64,000 nucleotides of DNA from Paramyrothecium sp. XJ0827 (GCA_020881915.1 JAJFPB010000004.1:2790001-2854000), one strand, 5' to 3'. Counted from the stretch's first letter, positions 48,686-61,768 are shown. Numbers and translations are program-made. Notes: generated from the letters alone by a model not told the origin.

Positions 48686-49909
48686 TTATTTGGACTCGTC
48701 CCAGGTGGGCTTCAGGACCCAGCGCTGGTTCTCGGTGCCCTCGGCGAAGGGAACACCCAGTTCGAAGAGCTTGACGACAACTGCGGAGAAGTCCTTGAAG
48801 AAAGTATCGTTGTCCTTGGCGTACTTCTCGACCCAGGGTCGGAAAGCCTTGTCCTTGGTCAGGACGAGATCGGTGGGCAGCATCATCAAGGTCTTGGTGC
48901 CCTTGTCCTCGTACTGTGTCTTCGTTAGTATCGGGCGTACTTGGACTAATCCAGAATCGAATCGAGCTTACCTGCTTAGGACCGTTCCACTTCTTCCACT
49001 GCCACTTCTCCTCAAGCAGGAGACGGTAGTAGTCGTTGGTCAGAACGGTGGGAGAGAAGGTCCAGGGACCAGTGAAGCCGGATCGGTCGGTGTGGCAGCG
49101 GCCCAGGGCGTGGGCGCCAGAGAGAGCGACGATCTCCTGGTCGTTGAAACCCATGCGGTAGAAGATGTTTCGCAGGTGGTCGGCACCCTGGGTGGCATCG
49201 GGGAGACGGCCGTCAGGAGTGCAGGCGGCAACGTCGCGGTCAGAACGGCCGGGTCGGTAGGGGATGATGGGGCCCTGCATCTCCTGGAGAGCGCAGACAC
49301 CAGCAAGGATCCAGAGATCGGAGTAGGTGATCCAGGGGTTCTTCTCTGTAAAATTTGTTAGCAGGTGGTACAGGCAAGACCGAGGCCACCACGAGCGTCG
49401 TGGCACGCGGGCAGAAACTTACCCTTGACAGGCTGGAGGAAGTCGCGGGCAGCGAGCAGACCAGCGTTGGCGCCGTGGTCGGACTCGGGGGCGAAGCGCA
49501 TGGTGGCACCGTTGCTGCCGCCGGTGCCGGTCAGCTTGTCGAAGGTGCCGCTGGCGTGCCAGGCGAGACGGACGAGGACAGGGCCGTAGCTGCCATCATC
49601 GTAGTCGTCCTTCTCCTCGAGGCGGGCGGCGATCTCGTTGTAGACCTTCTGGTAGTCCTCCTTGGTGGGGGTGAAGACCTTGGGGGTGGCGTCGGCAGCG
49701 TTGTTGGCGTAGAACCAGTAGCCGGCACCACCAAGGACGGCAGCACCGCCGAGGAGCAGGAAGGCGTTGGAGCCAGACTTCTGGGCAGGCTCAGAAGAGT
49801 AGAAGCGACGTCCCTGCTGGCGGAAAACCTGGCGAGGGGCGACGGCGAAGGCGTTGCGGGTGGTGGCACGGGTGGCAGCCCGAGCGAAGGCGCGAGTTGC
49901 GGAAGCCAT
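48686..49909 (-). CDS. CCP1: Cytochrome c peroxidase, mitochondrial
   Basis: Haem peroxidase of the intermembrane space that reduces hydrogen peroxide with electrons from cytochrome c. Three coding exons, 49909-49423, 49345-48972 and 48913-48686, give 362 aa (yeast 361). The N-terminus has a bipartite presequence: an Arg/Ala-rich targeting part ([20 protein letters not shown]) and a hydrophobic sorting stretch ([18 protein letters not shown]) that is cleaved on the way to the intermembrane space. Distal residues R114, W117 and H118 lie in VRLAWHASG; the proximal ligand is H241 in [12 protein letters not shown]; the radical-site tryptophan is W257 in GPWTF. A 5'UTR intron (49910-50035) ends directly at the ATG. 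Confidence 0.96.
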
Positions 49910-50035
49910 CTTGAGGATCAGGATATCGCGTTAGCAAGTGATCGAGGTGGAGGATATATTAAGGAGTAGAATTTTTTTCCCGCCAGAGTCGAAGACGAAA
50001 TCGAATTGCTCTCCTCAAGAAGGGTATGTGCTTAC
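49910..50035 (-). other. Predicted 5'UTR intron of CCP1 abutting the start codon
   Basis: On the minus strand the donor aataag|gtaagcac begins at 50035, a tgctaac branch site lies near 49930-49936, and the acceptor ..cctcaag ends at 49910, the base before ATG. Length is 126 nt, about twice the coding introns here. All three signals are near consensus. Confidence 0.7.
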
Positions 50036-52550
50036 CTTATTAAATTGTAGGAGGCGAGATGAACTACAAAGGAGTGTGAGGATGGTGGGAGAAAGAAAAG
50101 GAAACCGAGTCACGGCGAGGCGAGAGAGAGGGAGATAATAAAAAAGTCCCCGGGGGACTAATAAGGAAAGGTCTTTCTGGCTTGCAAAGCCGAGCCAGGA
50201 CCCAAGGAAGGGGATAGAACCACCTTTGTCTTGTCACGGAATTGAAAATTCGAGGCCTCTGAGTGGCCAACGAGCAAGGGACCCGCCCTGGTTTTACCTT
50301 TTTGTTTGCGCCGTGTACCTTGACTAGTTGATGCAATCGTTTTGCTGCTAGGAGCCTCGGAGGCAAGACGGAGATCCGTTCGAAGCTGGCCAAGGTGCGT
50401 TCGCGGCGGCTAGTGATAACGATGACGGGCGACGGGCACTAGTCCATTAATCCACGGCCACAACGTGTGCGAGCACGCCATCATGTTAAGGGACTTGCAA
50501 TGTGAGGACCCTGAATGCCCGTTGTCAAGCCCATGTGATGTGCATATCTTGGTCTGACATGATACGATGTATTGCCTTATCAAGCGGCTTTTTTTTCTTC
50601 TTCTCCTGGCGCCGGAGCTGCTAATCGTGCCAAGTGCTTATCAAACACCTGTATGTTCTGCGGCGCCTGTTGATAGAACGCTGGTCAGTTTCTGGAGATT
50701 AGCCCAAGTCACTCAAGGAAGCAATGGGGGCATCTCCCCAATCCTTAGCGAACGATCGGGATACCTTGAGGGAAAGCAGTGAGCATGGGAATCCTTACAT
50801 CCATTGTCTTAGTTCGCACGAGGTTCCTTTCGAGATTCCAAATGCTTGTCACCGGCTAAGCCTAAACAAGCCAATTTACCCCCACCCGCTCCCCAAATCT
50901 CGCCTGCCTCTGGTGACTGCGCAGGGTGCAGTGGTCCCTGGCACGATCCTAATTCTGCTACGTAGCACACGTGGCGATGGCATTCGCCTCTTCAGAGATT
51001 TGACAAGCACGCAGTTTTGCGATTTTGCCGATTTTTGGCCTCTCGCAAGTACTATGCTGAATTATCCTAGTGCCCATCTCCCTTTGGATAGGCAGTTTGG
51101 ATCTCCTACCTACCAAGCATGCAAAACCTGCCGTTCCTGCCGATACCTCAAGGGTATTGCCCGTCTGGTCTCTGTATCTGGCTAGTAGCCTAGCATGACA
51201 TGCGCTCGCCACCCTATCCGGGTTACACCAGATTCTTAGTCAGGGGGGGATGACGCAGGAGTGCTTTGCTGCAGGTACCTGTTCGGCTGTGGCAGTGGCC
51301 TCGCATCATGCCCGTCAACGGCTTTCCTTATCAAAACTTTACAGCCGGGCCCTTGACTCGGGTTTGCAAAACCAAAACGAACTCCCTCTCGGATTCCGAG
51401 GCCATGGTAACCGCCCATTCAATTGTCCGAAATCGGCGGCGGCATTTCGCCATCATTTGCCTTTCTCTTGGTTTCAAGTACCTGTGACTCGACACTAACC
51501 CCCACAGAGAGGCCAGTCCTAGGTGGCGGATGTTGGACACCCGGCCTGACCTGATTATTTTGATACCCCACAGACTCAGGTTGGAGAGGCCGAGGTACTC
51601 TGAAAAATCTATCCTTTGACCCCATAATGTCTGACTCCCGGCTGTCCTGGCCACCACTAGCCCGAATCTGTGTCGCGTCCCGGAAAGGCCCAGGTACTGT
51701 CGGCGGAGTCCGCAGCAATTGCCCGGTGAACCAGGGGCTGGGTGCCGCGCCGTGATAAAAGCTCCGGCTGCTCTCCAGCGGTGCGGCTTGGCGTTTCTTC
51801 CGTAGTCATATCACTGCCGACATTTTCTCAAGACCGGTTCTAGACAAAGCATAATTTGGCTTTTGTAAGCAAAACGAAAAAAGGAGGGAAAAAGGCTTGG
51901 CAATTTGCGTCAAGACGTTTATGTTGTCATGGATTAACACGACAAGTTACCTGAACATGGCCTAGCCGGCCTGTTTGTGCGTCGTGGGCGAACTTGATGG
52001 ACAGCAACGCCTCGCCTCTGCAGTACCGTAGCCCTTTTCTACGAATCAATTGCTAGCACGTACAATCTGAATCTGCTCGTTAGATTGCCATCACCATTTC
52101 GTGTGCAAGAGTTATGGCGGTCATCATTTGCTGTCCGATCTGTCCTATTCCCTGATATACTCATTCGAGTCAATGGGCGATATTACATTCCACCACTCAA
52201 GTGGGCATCCTAGCGACTATATGCAGTGCCGCCCCCAACGTTGGTATGATACAAATTGTGTGTTGTGCCCACAACAGCCCTGGTCCAAGGAATTCGTCTC
52301 CAAGTGCGGCCGATTTTCCATCCAAGCCATCCGCAGCTCCCATGCTTTCCTTGCACGCTGGGCGGCACACACTCAATCCCTGACCGCGATCCGAGTGGCC
52401 AGGCCCTTCTGAGTTTGCCTCAAATAGTGCCATATTAATTAGGTGATAGGCAAGCCTGCTCATCTCGGGGGAGCCAGAGCTTCTCATGCCGTTTTGTCGA
52501 TTATGCTCGGCCCCAGGGACCTTTATTTGTTTAGACAGTGTACTGCATGG
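50036..52550. other. Intergenic region between PRP39 and CCP1
   Basis: About 2.5 kb. The part next to CCP1 is A/G-rich on the plus strand (CT-rich leader on the coding strand). The rest shows no domain-bearing frame. Nothing else seen. Confidence 0.55.
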
Positions 52551-54889
52551 TTAATGAAAGGTGGCCGTCCCTTGGGCGTCTGTGGCGTCTTGATCGCTGT
52601 GAATCTCGTAGAAGTTCAGGTACATGGCCTCGGCCTTCTGCTTGCTAGCTTCATCCAGCTCGCCCTTGCTTGCACCGTTCTCTTTGGCGCTGCCACTGGG
52701 CTTGGTCAACGTAGCGACCGACGGAGGGCTTGTCGTGATTGTCAGCAGGCTTCTAACAACGAAATGGATTATAAACGTACCCGAACATCTCGCGGTCAAC
52801 TTGCAGGAAAGTCTTCATTGCGTCCTTGCCTCCACGCTGAACCAAGTAGCCCAGGTAAAGCTGGCATATCTCGCGTTTGACCGCCGTGGAAAGCCGAGTT
52901 CTGGCGCTGAACTCGTCAAAAACGTGTTTGACGCGCTCCGCATGCTTTGCTTCCGTCTCGACCGTGGCTGGCTGTTCCAGCTCAAACTGGAACCACTTGT
53001 CCCAGAACAGTCTGCTGTCGGCATACCACTGCACGTTCTTGAGGAATGCCCCACGCGCCTCATCAGCAGAGCCCTTCGCCTTCCAAAGGAGGGTAGCCCA
53101 CTCCGCGACAAGTGCAGCCTTCGTGTAAATATCCACCGTAGGTGAGTCAATCTGGTCCTTGAGCACTTGTATCGCGGCCTCCAAGCCGTTCTGGCGACGC
53201 TCCAGATTTGCCCACGACACGATGACCTCGATGCAATCAGGTAGTTTAAGGAGGATAGCAGAGTGAATGTCGGTTGCTATATGGACGCGGCCACAACTCT
53301 CTTCGAAGTAGGCCCATTGCAATCGGATACCAGGACGGCTTATGGGAACAAACATGACACTGGCACGGATGTAGATATTGCGCACCTCCTCCTCCTTTCC
53401 AGCCTGTGCGGACATCCAACGTACGTAGCGGAACCAGAACTCGTCGTAGAGAGCACAAGTGACGAGGCAGCGCTCGTACAAACAAACAATGCGGTTGTAG
53501 TCGCCTTCAGCTTCCTCAAAGTCCAGGTATTTGCGCCAGTTGCTGAGTTGTGAGTGCTCAAGCTCTGTTACGTGGAAGTAGGGGCGTTTGTTTTCGGACT
53601 CATAGGTCCAGCGCTTGGAAACCTCGTTCTGTGTGGAGGTGAAGACTTCATAGTACATGCCATCAACCTTGGCACGTATGTCGCGCTCAACCTCGAGTTC
53701 TTGACGCTGCGCACCACCATATGCCATGGCTTCAGCTTCTATCTCGGATCTGAACCGCGCGATAGTTTCCGCAGGAGCTATCTCCGAAAGTGGTCGGCTG
53801 TGTGAGAGGGTGCGGAACTTCTCGTAGTAGCGGGCGTACTGATGCATGGGAATCCTGATGATGCGCGCATGGATGGCATATATACGATCCTGAGCCTCCT
53901 GGCGCTCCTCATACTCAATGTACTTGTCCCAGAAAGGGTGGGCCAGGAAGTCTAGTCCCACGAAAGTAGCACCTCTCTCGAACAAACTGTGCAGCTGTGT
54001 CAGAACAAGCACAAAGCGAATTAGGGCAGGGGAGGAAGGGTGAGAGAAACGGAGATCTGTACATGAGGGGTCACGGCCATGATATCAAGTAGCAAAATCG
54101 AGTCCAGGTCCCCCAGATGAAAGCGGCAGGTGATGAGGTGTGGTGAAGCTGAGAACGAGTAGGCATGATACGGGAAATGCTCAAAGCCTGGCAGACAAGT
54201 GTGAGAGTAGCATCCCCGACGATTTGGGTATCTCGCGGGCATTATCTCACCAGCAGATGCATCAAGTACGTGTAGTGTGAAGTTTTCGCGGGCGTAGCGG
54301 CCGTGAACATTAGGTCCAGGTGCGAGACTGCGCTTGATGGAAATGTTTAGGAAAGATCGGGATATACTTACTCCCTGACGAGCTGTGGATCATGGGTGGT
54401 CTCCATTTTGAAGGAGCAGTAATCCGTCCACAAGTCGACAGAATTGATGATGCTCGCACATCCACGTTCATAGACCTAGGCGCAGGTCAGCTTGCGCCGC
54501 ACCGAACTCTGCTGAAGCAGAAGACGCACCATCTCGGCGGACTCCGGTCCTGCGATGTTGAATTCCATGTCGGCGTATTTCTTCCAGTAGCCAAACAGCA
54601 GAGGGAACTTGTGTAGGAATCGATCGAAGGAATCTCGAAAGGCTGAGAGAGCCTGGGGGCTGGAATTGCGGTTCAACCCTCCCTCGAGGGTCTCGCTAGC
54701 CTTGATCAGGCTCTCCCAGAGCTCGAAGTTGTCTGGATCCGATTCCTAAGGCACAAGTGTCAGAAAAGGACAAGCCGCGATGAATGAGGTGAACTGTAGG
54801 AACCAGCACAGACTTACCAGGTCATTGTTGAGCTTGCGAATGGTCGCGTACTCCTCATCAGAGCCCCCGTAATGGCCAAAGTCACTCAT
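52551..54889 (-). CDS. PRP39: Pre-mRNA-processing factor 39, U1 snRNP-associated
   Basis: HAT-repeat protein of the U1 snRNP that aids 5' splice-site selection. Five exons: 54889-54818, 54745-54530, 54475-54372, 53986-52781 and 52728-52551, giving 591 aa. Joins restore the expected order: ..KLNNDL|ESDPDNFELWESL.., ..GPESAEM|VYERGCASIINSV.. and ..DPQLVRD|LFERGATFVGLDF... HAT repeats, with paired aromatic positions, run through most of the protein (YWKKYADMEF, WDKYIEYEERQ, WRKYLDFEEAEGDY, WFRYVRWM, WDKWFQFELEQ). The C-terminal 55 residues are charged and poorly conserved. The third intron (53987-54371, 385 nt) is several times longer than others here; retaining it would stop translation one codon after the exon. 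Confidence 0.9.
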
Positions 54890-56304
54890 GGCTGCAGATA
54901 CGCAGGTGGCGCTGCTGTGATTGACGAAGATGCAAGAACTGGCCGGTTCGCTTCGATATGTCCGTCCCTTGTGTAGCGGCGCACAACGATCGCGCGGTGT
55001 GAAATTGGCGATGGCTGGTTGTATGGGAGAAGATGCGCTGGATCAAAGCGTCGACTTTCTTAGGTCGGCCGCGTGCTAAGCTCGCGTGGGATGCGGTCGG
55101 AACTTGACGTGAAGGTACTGCCCGCGAACTGTTGCCCTGGTTGCGGCGCAATAATGGGCTTGCAACTCCACCAAACTAAGGAGCAGATTGTGATGTGGGG
55201 CGTCGGCTTGGCGGTCTGGACTACTTTCAAATCAAGTACCGCGTATTTGTCTGATGCTGTGCAGTTCTTCAGAACGGATGAGGCTCGGCAGGCTCCAGCA
55301 TGCACCTGACAGGACTGGTGCCTGCACATGGTGACTAAGCAGAGGCCCACTAAGCGTTCTACCTGATAAGGTGTCGCTGAGAGCTCGGAAAAGTCTTCTT
55401 TTTCTTTCTTCATAGGCTGATGATGATTCTTCAAACAAACATATGATAGGAAGAGACTGAACGCTCTCTAATTAGAGAGCATGATCTCATTTTCGAATCT
55501 GAGGCCTTATCAATCATTCCTTTTATTTTACCTACTCATGAATTATGTTTCTTTCGCTTTGTTTTCCTGCTTCCCCAGACTGCGCTGCCGCTCTCTGAGC
55601 AAAAGCCAGGAACCCATTAGCCATGCGAGCACCGGGCACCGGGCTCAAGGCCAACCATGCTGCGCTTCTTGGAAAGCTCTGGGATCTCGCCAATTAGCAT
55701 GTTGGGATCTTAGACTAGATAGCAAGTTATCCTACTTTTTGAACCTTTCATGAGCGTGAACGGTATCTCACGGCTCATCGTGGTTCCCACGCTCCCACTC
55801 GTAGCCCTCTTGTGATAATTGGACGCCTGTAACATGCACCACTCGCCCTTGGCCTCAAATTGGGAGTGTCAACAAAATACCCTATCCAGGCACCCATCGT
55901 CTTTTGAATATAGCTTATCTCTACCATCCGTCACCTCTCCCGGCAACGGCAGGGTGTAGAGCGGCGTTGGCGCCTCCCATCATTGAGTGACCATAAAACT
56001 ACACCGGCTTTTGATAGATCTTATCGATAGGGTAGGTAAATCCGTTGGCGCTTAGGCCACCAGAAGCACCAATCCGACGTCATTTCTACGAGACACCCGA
56101 CACTTAACGTACCTAATCCTCGAATCTCACCATATGGCATGCGTAAATATTTCCAACCTCATGACAAATATGGCGACGTCGACGACAGTCTAGCGCTACG
56201 AGAAAAGCGAGGAAAGAGAGAAGCGATGGCCTGGCTTTGCCTCCGTTCATAGCAGATCCTCATTGACCGCCCCAATACGGGTCTTCGTCCCTCGAATTCC
56301 GATT
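54890..56304. other. Divergent promoter region of PRP39 and the synaptojanin-like gene
   Basis: 1.4 kb between opposite start codons. Contains an 18-bp perfect palindrome at 55463-55480. No gene-like frame recognised. Confidence 0.55.
55463..55480. repeat. Perfect 18-bp palindrome
   Basis: gctctctaattagagagc reads identically on both strands with no spacer. It could bind a dimeric regulator or be chance; its centre is near the middle of the divergent promoter region. Confidence 0.8.
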
Positions 56305-59300
56305 ATGGACTATCCATCTGGGCCCCTGAGCTCGCAAGCTCTCGCGCCCGAGAAGTCGTGCGAGCTCTACATCCGCGACTATCCTTACCGATCCATCGCC
56401 GTTGCCTCCTCGTCCCATGCCCTGATTCTGCGATACAGCTCGTCTGCGAACGACTCATTCCATAATGGCAGCAACCCACCAAATACGTCTGGCAGGCCGC
56501 GCGCCAATGCGGGCGACTCCCCTATCGCCAAGTGCATGGTCGAATTCTCCCCGATAACGGATCAATTGCTGAAGGACTACCGTCCGCTGACATCGCGACC
56601 TGTGTATGGCACTCTGGGATTGATCGCCGTCAACAACGAGGTTTTTCTTTCCGTTATAACTCATGCCGTGCGAGCCGCGACAGTCCGACCTGGCGAGACC
56701 GTGGAAAGAATTGCCAGTGTAGCCTTCTATTGCTTGAGCAGCGCCGACTATGACGATGTCGTGCCGCTCGAGAGCGTAGAGCCCGACATGTCGGACGCCG
56801 TTTCTGTGTATAGTCAAACTGCCCCGTATGGGCAGGGGTTGAGCCGTCGAGACGTGGCCGTGGAGCATCCGTGCCATGATCTACGAAAGCTACTTAGCAA
56901 CGGCTCATTCTACTACAGTACCGTCTTCGATCTCACAAACAGAACCCAGGATAGGTGTGTCAAGCTCGTTTGTCACAGGGCAACATTTGCTAATTCAGGT
57001 AGACTTATTAACTCAAACTCCTTCGACATTGACAATTTTGATGATAACTATCTTTGGAATTCTTTCATGATTAGTCCCTTGGTACAATTCCGCTCCAGAC
57101 TGAGGCCTCACGAACGCGAAGCCCTGGATGCTTCACGCATTCTTACTTCGGCCATTCGAGGATTTTGTAAGACAATGACCATACCACAGAGTGCATCTCC
57201 CTTGAGGGTGTCCAAGAGCGGGATGCCGTCTTTCCTGACAGTGATTTCGCGCTTGTCATGTCGGAGAGCTGGTACACGCTTCAATTCTCGTGGTATCGAC
57301 GATGATGGCAATGTCGCCAATTTCGTGGAATCAGAAACGACGTTCTGGAGCCCAGCAGGTACCCTGTTCTCGTACTCCCAGGTGCGCGGCTCTGTTCCGG
57401 TCTTCTGGGAGCAAGCCGCAGACCTGATACCTGGGCGCCAGAAGATTACAGTAACCAGATCACCAGATGGGACCCAGCCTGCCTTTAACAAGCACTTTGA
57501 AGAACTCGAACAGACCTATGGTGCTGTTCACGTAATCAACCTCTTGAGCGAGTCCAAACCCGGCGAGGTGGAGCTGAGTACGCTTTATCACCAGGGAATC
57601 AGGAATTGCCCCCTCAGCCGTCACGGTGTGGCTGGATCGACCGACCACGCCTTGTTGCGGGAGACCCATTATGACTTCCATGCCGAGACCAAAGGACCTG
57701 CTGGCTACGAGGCGGCCCGAGAGATTCGAAGATACATTGAAGATTCCAGCGATGGGTTCGCGTATTACCTAGCCGAGGAGACGCATGATGGTGCGGAGGA
57801 TTTGCACAACGGCTCCCATACTCGCATGGTTGTTGTCCTGCAACAGGAGGGTGCCTTCAGGACGAATTGTCTCGACTGTCTGGACAGAACCAACCTTATA
57901 CAAACCCTTATCTCACAGATGGCGGTCGAAGCATTTCTCGGGCATCGGGGAGAATTTGCTGCGTCTGATTTCTGGATGAGGCATTCTAGCCTATGGGCCG
58001 ACAATGGCGATTCCCTGTCCAAAATTTACGCTGGCACGGGTGCCTTGAAGACTTCTTTCACTCGGCATGGGAAAATGTCTTTGTCGGGAGCAGTCGCTGA
58101 TATGCGCAAATCCGTGCAGCGAATTTACCATAACAACTTCATTGATCCATCAAGGCAGATTACCATAGACATGCTACTGGGTCGACTTGTCGGGCAAATA
58201 CCTGTTCATTTGTTCGACCCCATCAGCGATTTCGTCTCGCTGGAGCTGGGGAAACGGAGTGAAGAATACACCTCCTTCACGTCAATCACGATGTGGGTCG
58301 GAACCTTTAACTTGAACGGGCGTACAGAAGGCGTGGATGAAGATTTATCTCCATGGCTATTCCCCCCGAGCCTGGGAAAAGCGTCACCAGACATCTACGT
58401 CGTTGGCTTCCAGGAAATTGTCGAGCTCAGCCCCCAACAGATCATGAACAGCGATCCCTCCAGGAAACAGCTGTGGGAGCAGGCCGTCAAACGTACGCTG
58501 AATCAGAGGCAAGCAAGCGTAGGGGGCGAGAAATACGTCTTATTACGTAGTGGACAGCTTGTGGGGGCTGCTCTTTGTATTTTTGTCAAGACTACAGCCC
58601 TGGCAAACATAAAGAATGTCGAGGGGAGCGTTAAAAAGACTGGCATGTCAGGTATGGCTGGCAACAAAGGCGCCGTGGCCATTAGATTCGACTACGCCAA
58701 CACGCACATTTGCTTCGTCACTGCGCATCTTGCTGCAGGATTTGCCAACTATGAGGAACGCAACAGAGATTACGCGACTATTCACCACGGGCTACGATTC
58801 CAAAGGAACCGAGGCATCGAAGATCACGGTAAGAAGCCTACCCCTTGAAGAGTGTGGCCAAGAAGGTGGGAGCTCTTGGTATGAGGACCAAAACTGATAC
58901 TTAATCCAGATGCTATCATCTGGCTTGGTGACTTTAACTACCGTATAGGTCTCAGCTCCGAAAGTGCTCGAGGCCTGATCAAGAAAAGGGATCTAGCAAC
59001 TCTGTACGAGAATGATCAGTTGAACTTACAAATGGTTGCTGGATTGGCATTTCCGTTCTACTCTGAACAACGCATCACCTTCATGCCTACCTACAAGTTT
59101 GATTTGGGAACGGACGAATACGATACTTCGTGAGTTGGACCGATGCCCGATCTTGGACGCTTTGTGGGACGGTGCTAATGATGCAACAGCGAAAAGGCTC
59201 GCATACCAGCGTGGACGGACCGCATTCTACGAAAGGGCTCCAATCTACGCCAGCTTCTGTACGACTCGGCGCCACTCCGATTTTCCGACCACAGGCCCGT

Positions 59301-60429
59301 GTACGCAGCGTTTGAGTGCAAAATTAGCATGGTGGACGAACCGCTCCGAGAATCTATAAGCCAGGAGCTTTACGCACGGCGTAAAGCCGAGATTGGTGAC
59401 ATGACGGCACATGTCGGTGAAGAGGAGGAGACTGACGACGAGGACCTGATCGGTTACGATGCCATTGAGCCAGGGCTCCCCCCGGCCAGCTCTGACAGAC
59501 AAAAGTGGTGGCTGGATAATAAGCAGCCAGCCCAGGCGCAAGTCATCGTACCAACCGGAGCTAACGGCCAGGCCACGATACTCAACCCTAATCGTCCTGC
59601 GAATCCGTTTGGGCATACGGACGAGCCTGATTGGATCTCGGTTCCACGATCCTCTTCCATGGCGTCTCTCAACAGCATGTCTAGTTCCCCTTACGAGTCT
59701 GTCAGTTTGCCCAGGGCTTTTTCTTCCGCTTCGGCGAACTCAATCCCGAGGAAACTGCCGCCGCCATATGATCCCTCGAGCCTGCCAGCAAGGGTTGGAA
59801 GGATGGGGTTGGGAGACGATAAGAACAGCCGAGGCTCGCCGTATCCCACGACAGACTCCCCACCTCCGCCACCTCCAAGACGACAAACGGCGGGATCAAG
59901 TATGGCACCGCTGCAGGGAGCGCCTGCTCCTGTCCGACCAACGTCATCGGCCTCACAGGTGTCGCAGGTGTCATCACAAAAAAGCGGCAAGCCAGCGCCG
60001 CCGGTAGCAAAAAAGCCAGCCCACCTGACCGGCTCCTCTCCAACCACAAGTCCGAATTCAGGCCATGGCACGCCATTTCAGCCAACCCACCCAACTCGGT
60101 CCATGACTGGGAATGGCCTGCCACGACCTGCGCAGTCGGCTGGGCCGAATGTTCTTAGGAAGGCAGTCACATCATCGGCGAGCCAGGGTGGCTTCCCCAA
60201 CCCGCCAAGACAGACGGCGGCGGCGAGCGGCGGCGTGATGCTTCCTGGCATGTCGCAGCGAGATGCTGGAGGGGATGACTTGCGATCTTCAGTTGCTGGT
60301 GGCCGCGGGCAGAGACCAGCAGCGTCATCTCGCGCCAACCAGGGGTCAGTTGACCTTCTGGACTCGTTGGGCGATGTGAACCAGGAGATGGGCGGTTGGG
60401 AGACGCTGCAGCCGAGTACAAGGGCTTGA
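56305..60429 (+). CDS. Synaptojanin-like phosphoinositide phosphatase (SAC1 + inositol 5-phosphatase, Inp51/52/53 family)
   Basis: Removes phosphates from PI(4,5)P2 and other phosphoinositides during endocytosis and Golgi-endosome traffic. Three exons, 56305-58828, 58910-59129 and 59190-60429 (81-nt and 60-nt introns), give 1327 aa. The N-terminal SAC1 domain contains the catalytic CX5R at residue 522 (NCLDCLDRTN). The 5-phosphatase domain starts near residue 663 (MWVGTFNLNGRTEG) and includes IIWLGDFNYRIG, ARIPAWTDRIL and RFSDHRPVY. The C-terminal third is Pro/Ser-rich and probably disordered, with an NPF motif at residues 1053-1055 that could bind EH-domain endocytic proteins and a PPPPPPRR SH3-type ligand. 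The open frame extends upstream of 56305, but this is the first ATG before the SAC region. The exact yeast paralogue cannot be assigned. Confidence 0.94.
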
Positions 60430-61280
60430 GGCACTGGAGATCGATGAATGACTGCATCATGTCAAGGCATCAGACAGCCCATCTGCAGCTGCTGCATATT
60501 CTTCTCAGGACAAAGCAACCCTATAACCAAAAATTGCAAAAGAAGAGGTGGGAAATGTTGGTGAAAGGGATGAGATCGCTCTTGGATATGGAGGAGACGG
60601 GTGCTTGGTGGCGGTCAGGGCTGGCTTTCGAGGGCATATCGATGAGACGGTCCCGGACAGCCAAATGGGATGTCATGGCCGTGAAAGAGCTTGAAGCGAG
60701 CTTTTGAGGTGACCATGGAAAAGTGCCTCGCAGCCGGCTCGACTGACGCTCTCGTGGCAAATAGAGAGAAAAGAGCCAAAGAGCACAATAACACAAAACT
60801 GCAAGTCCAAGTCATGAGGGCATCCGTCAAAGAAACCATGATGACCTTGTCAAGTTCCACGTGATTGTCTCTGGAGCATGAACGTTTTCCAGTTCCTACC
60901 CTAGGTACTTTCTTTCCCTGCTCTCGAAAATGGAGCCTGTTACCGCATTGTAGTCAATGTTGCCATAAATTGCTATTAAAAAAAAAGAAGAAGAAAAAAA
61001 AGTCGAGGATCAACCATGAGTTACGGTCTCGCAGGCCACAGGGTTTAGAGACTTGAGAACAATTGTCCATCAACCCCCTCCTCGCAGAAGTGGACGGGGA
61101 GGGACAGGCACATGCCCGAAAGCGGTAAAGCATCGATCCCCCGCCCGGGAGCCAACACGGGCAGACTGGAGGGTGCGCCCGCGTCGGAAAGAGGTTAAGC
61201 CCCAGATTTAGAGGAGAGAGAGGAGGGGGGGCGTGTGATGATCAGTTGAGGTTTTGCGCCCAGTCCAGCTGCTCCAGCCC

Positions 61281-61305
61281 AGCACAGCACAGCACAGCAC
61301 AGCAC
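61281..61305. repeat. (AGCAC)5 pentanucleotide repeat
   Basis: Five perfect tandem copies of agcac, directly readable. Confidence 0.95.
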
Positions 61306-61731
61306 ACAGGCCACGGTCCTTGAAGAATCTCGAACGAAAGGGGACCCCGGCTTCGGCCGTGCCCCCCGCCCGCCTGCCCCCGCCATTATCTGTATCTGTA
61401 TTTGTGTCTGGGGGCTTGGGTCACCATTCCACGAGGAAAGGCAGTCTTTCCCACAGCACTCCCACACCGAGTCCCAGATAGCAGCAGTTACCGTACTGGC
61501 AGGGAAAGTGAAAGGTAAAGGCAGCTTAGACCCAAGAAAAGTCTCTCGACGACCTCTCAGCGCCTGTCTACTAGCACGCCACTGTCATCAGCGTCCGTCC
61601 TCAACAGTCCACTAAGCTGCTCCTCGCTCCCCTCCCCCCCCATCTCCTGTCTTCCATGCCCCCTCATTAGCCGAAGCCAAATTGGAGGTTCCCGCCTTGT
61701 GATCGGGCATGTGCCCTTGGGCTTTGTGCTT

Positions 61732-61735
<4 letters not shown>

Positions 61736-61766
<31 letters not shown>
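61736..61766. repeat. (TG)n dinucleotide microsatellite
   Basis: About 31 bases of alternating T and G. Potential Z-DNA-forming tract; in a spacer. Confidence 0.95.

Positions 61767-61768
<2 letters not shown>

Noticed and set aside
54021..54242. 73-aa frame inside the long PRP39 intron
   Set aside because: Not in frame with the flanking exons and without family resemblance; does not support an extra exon.
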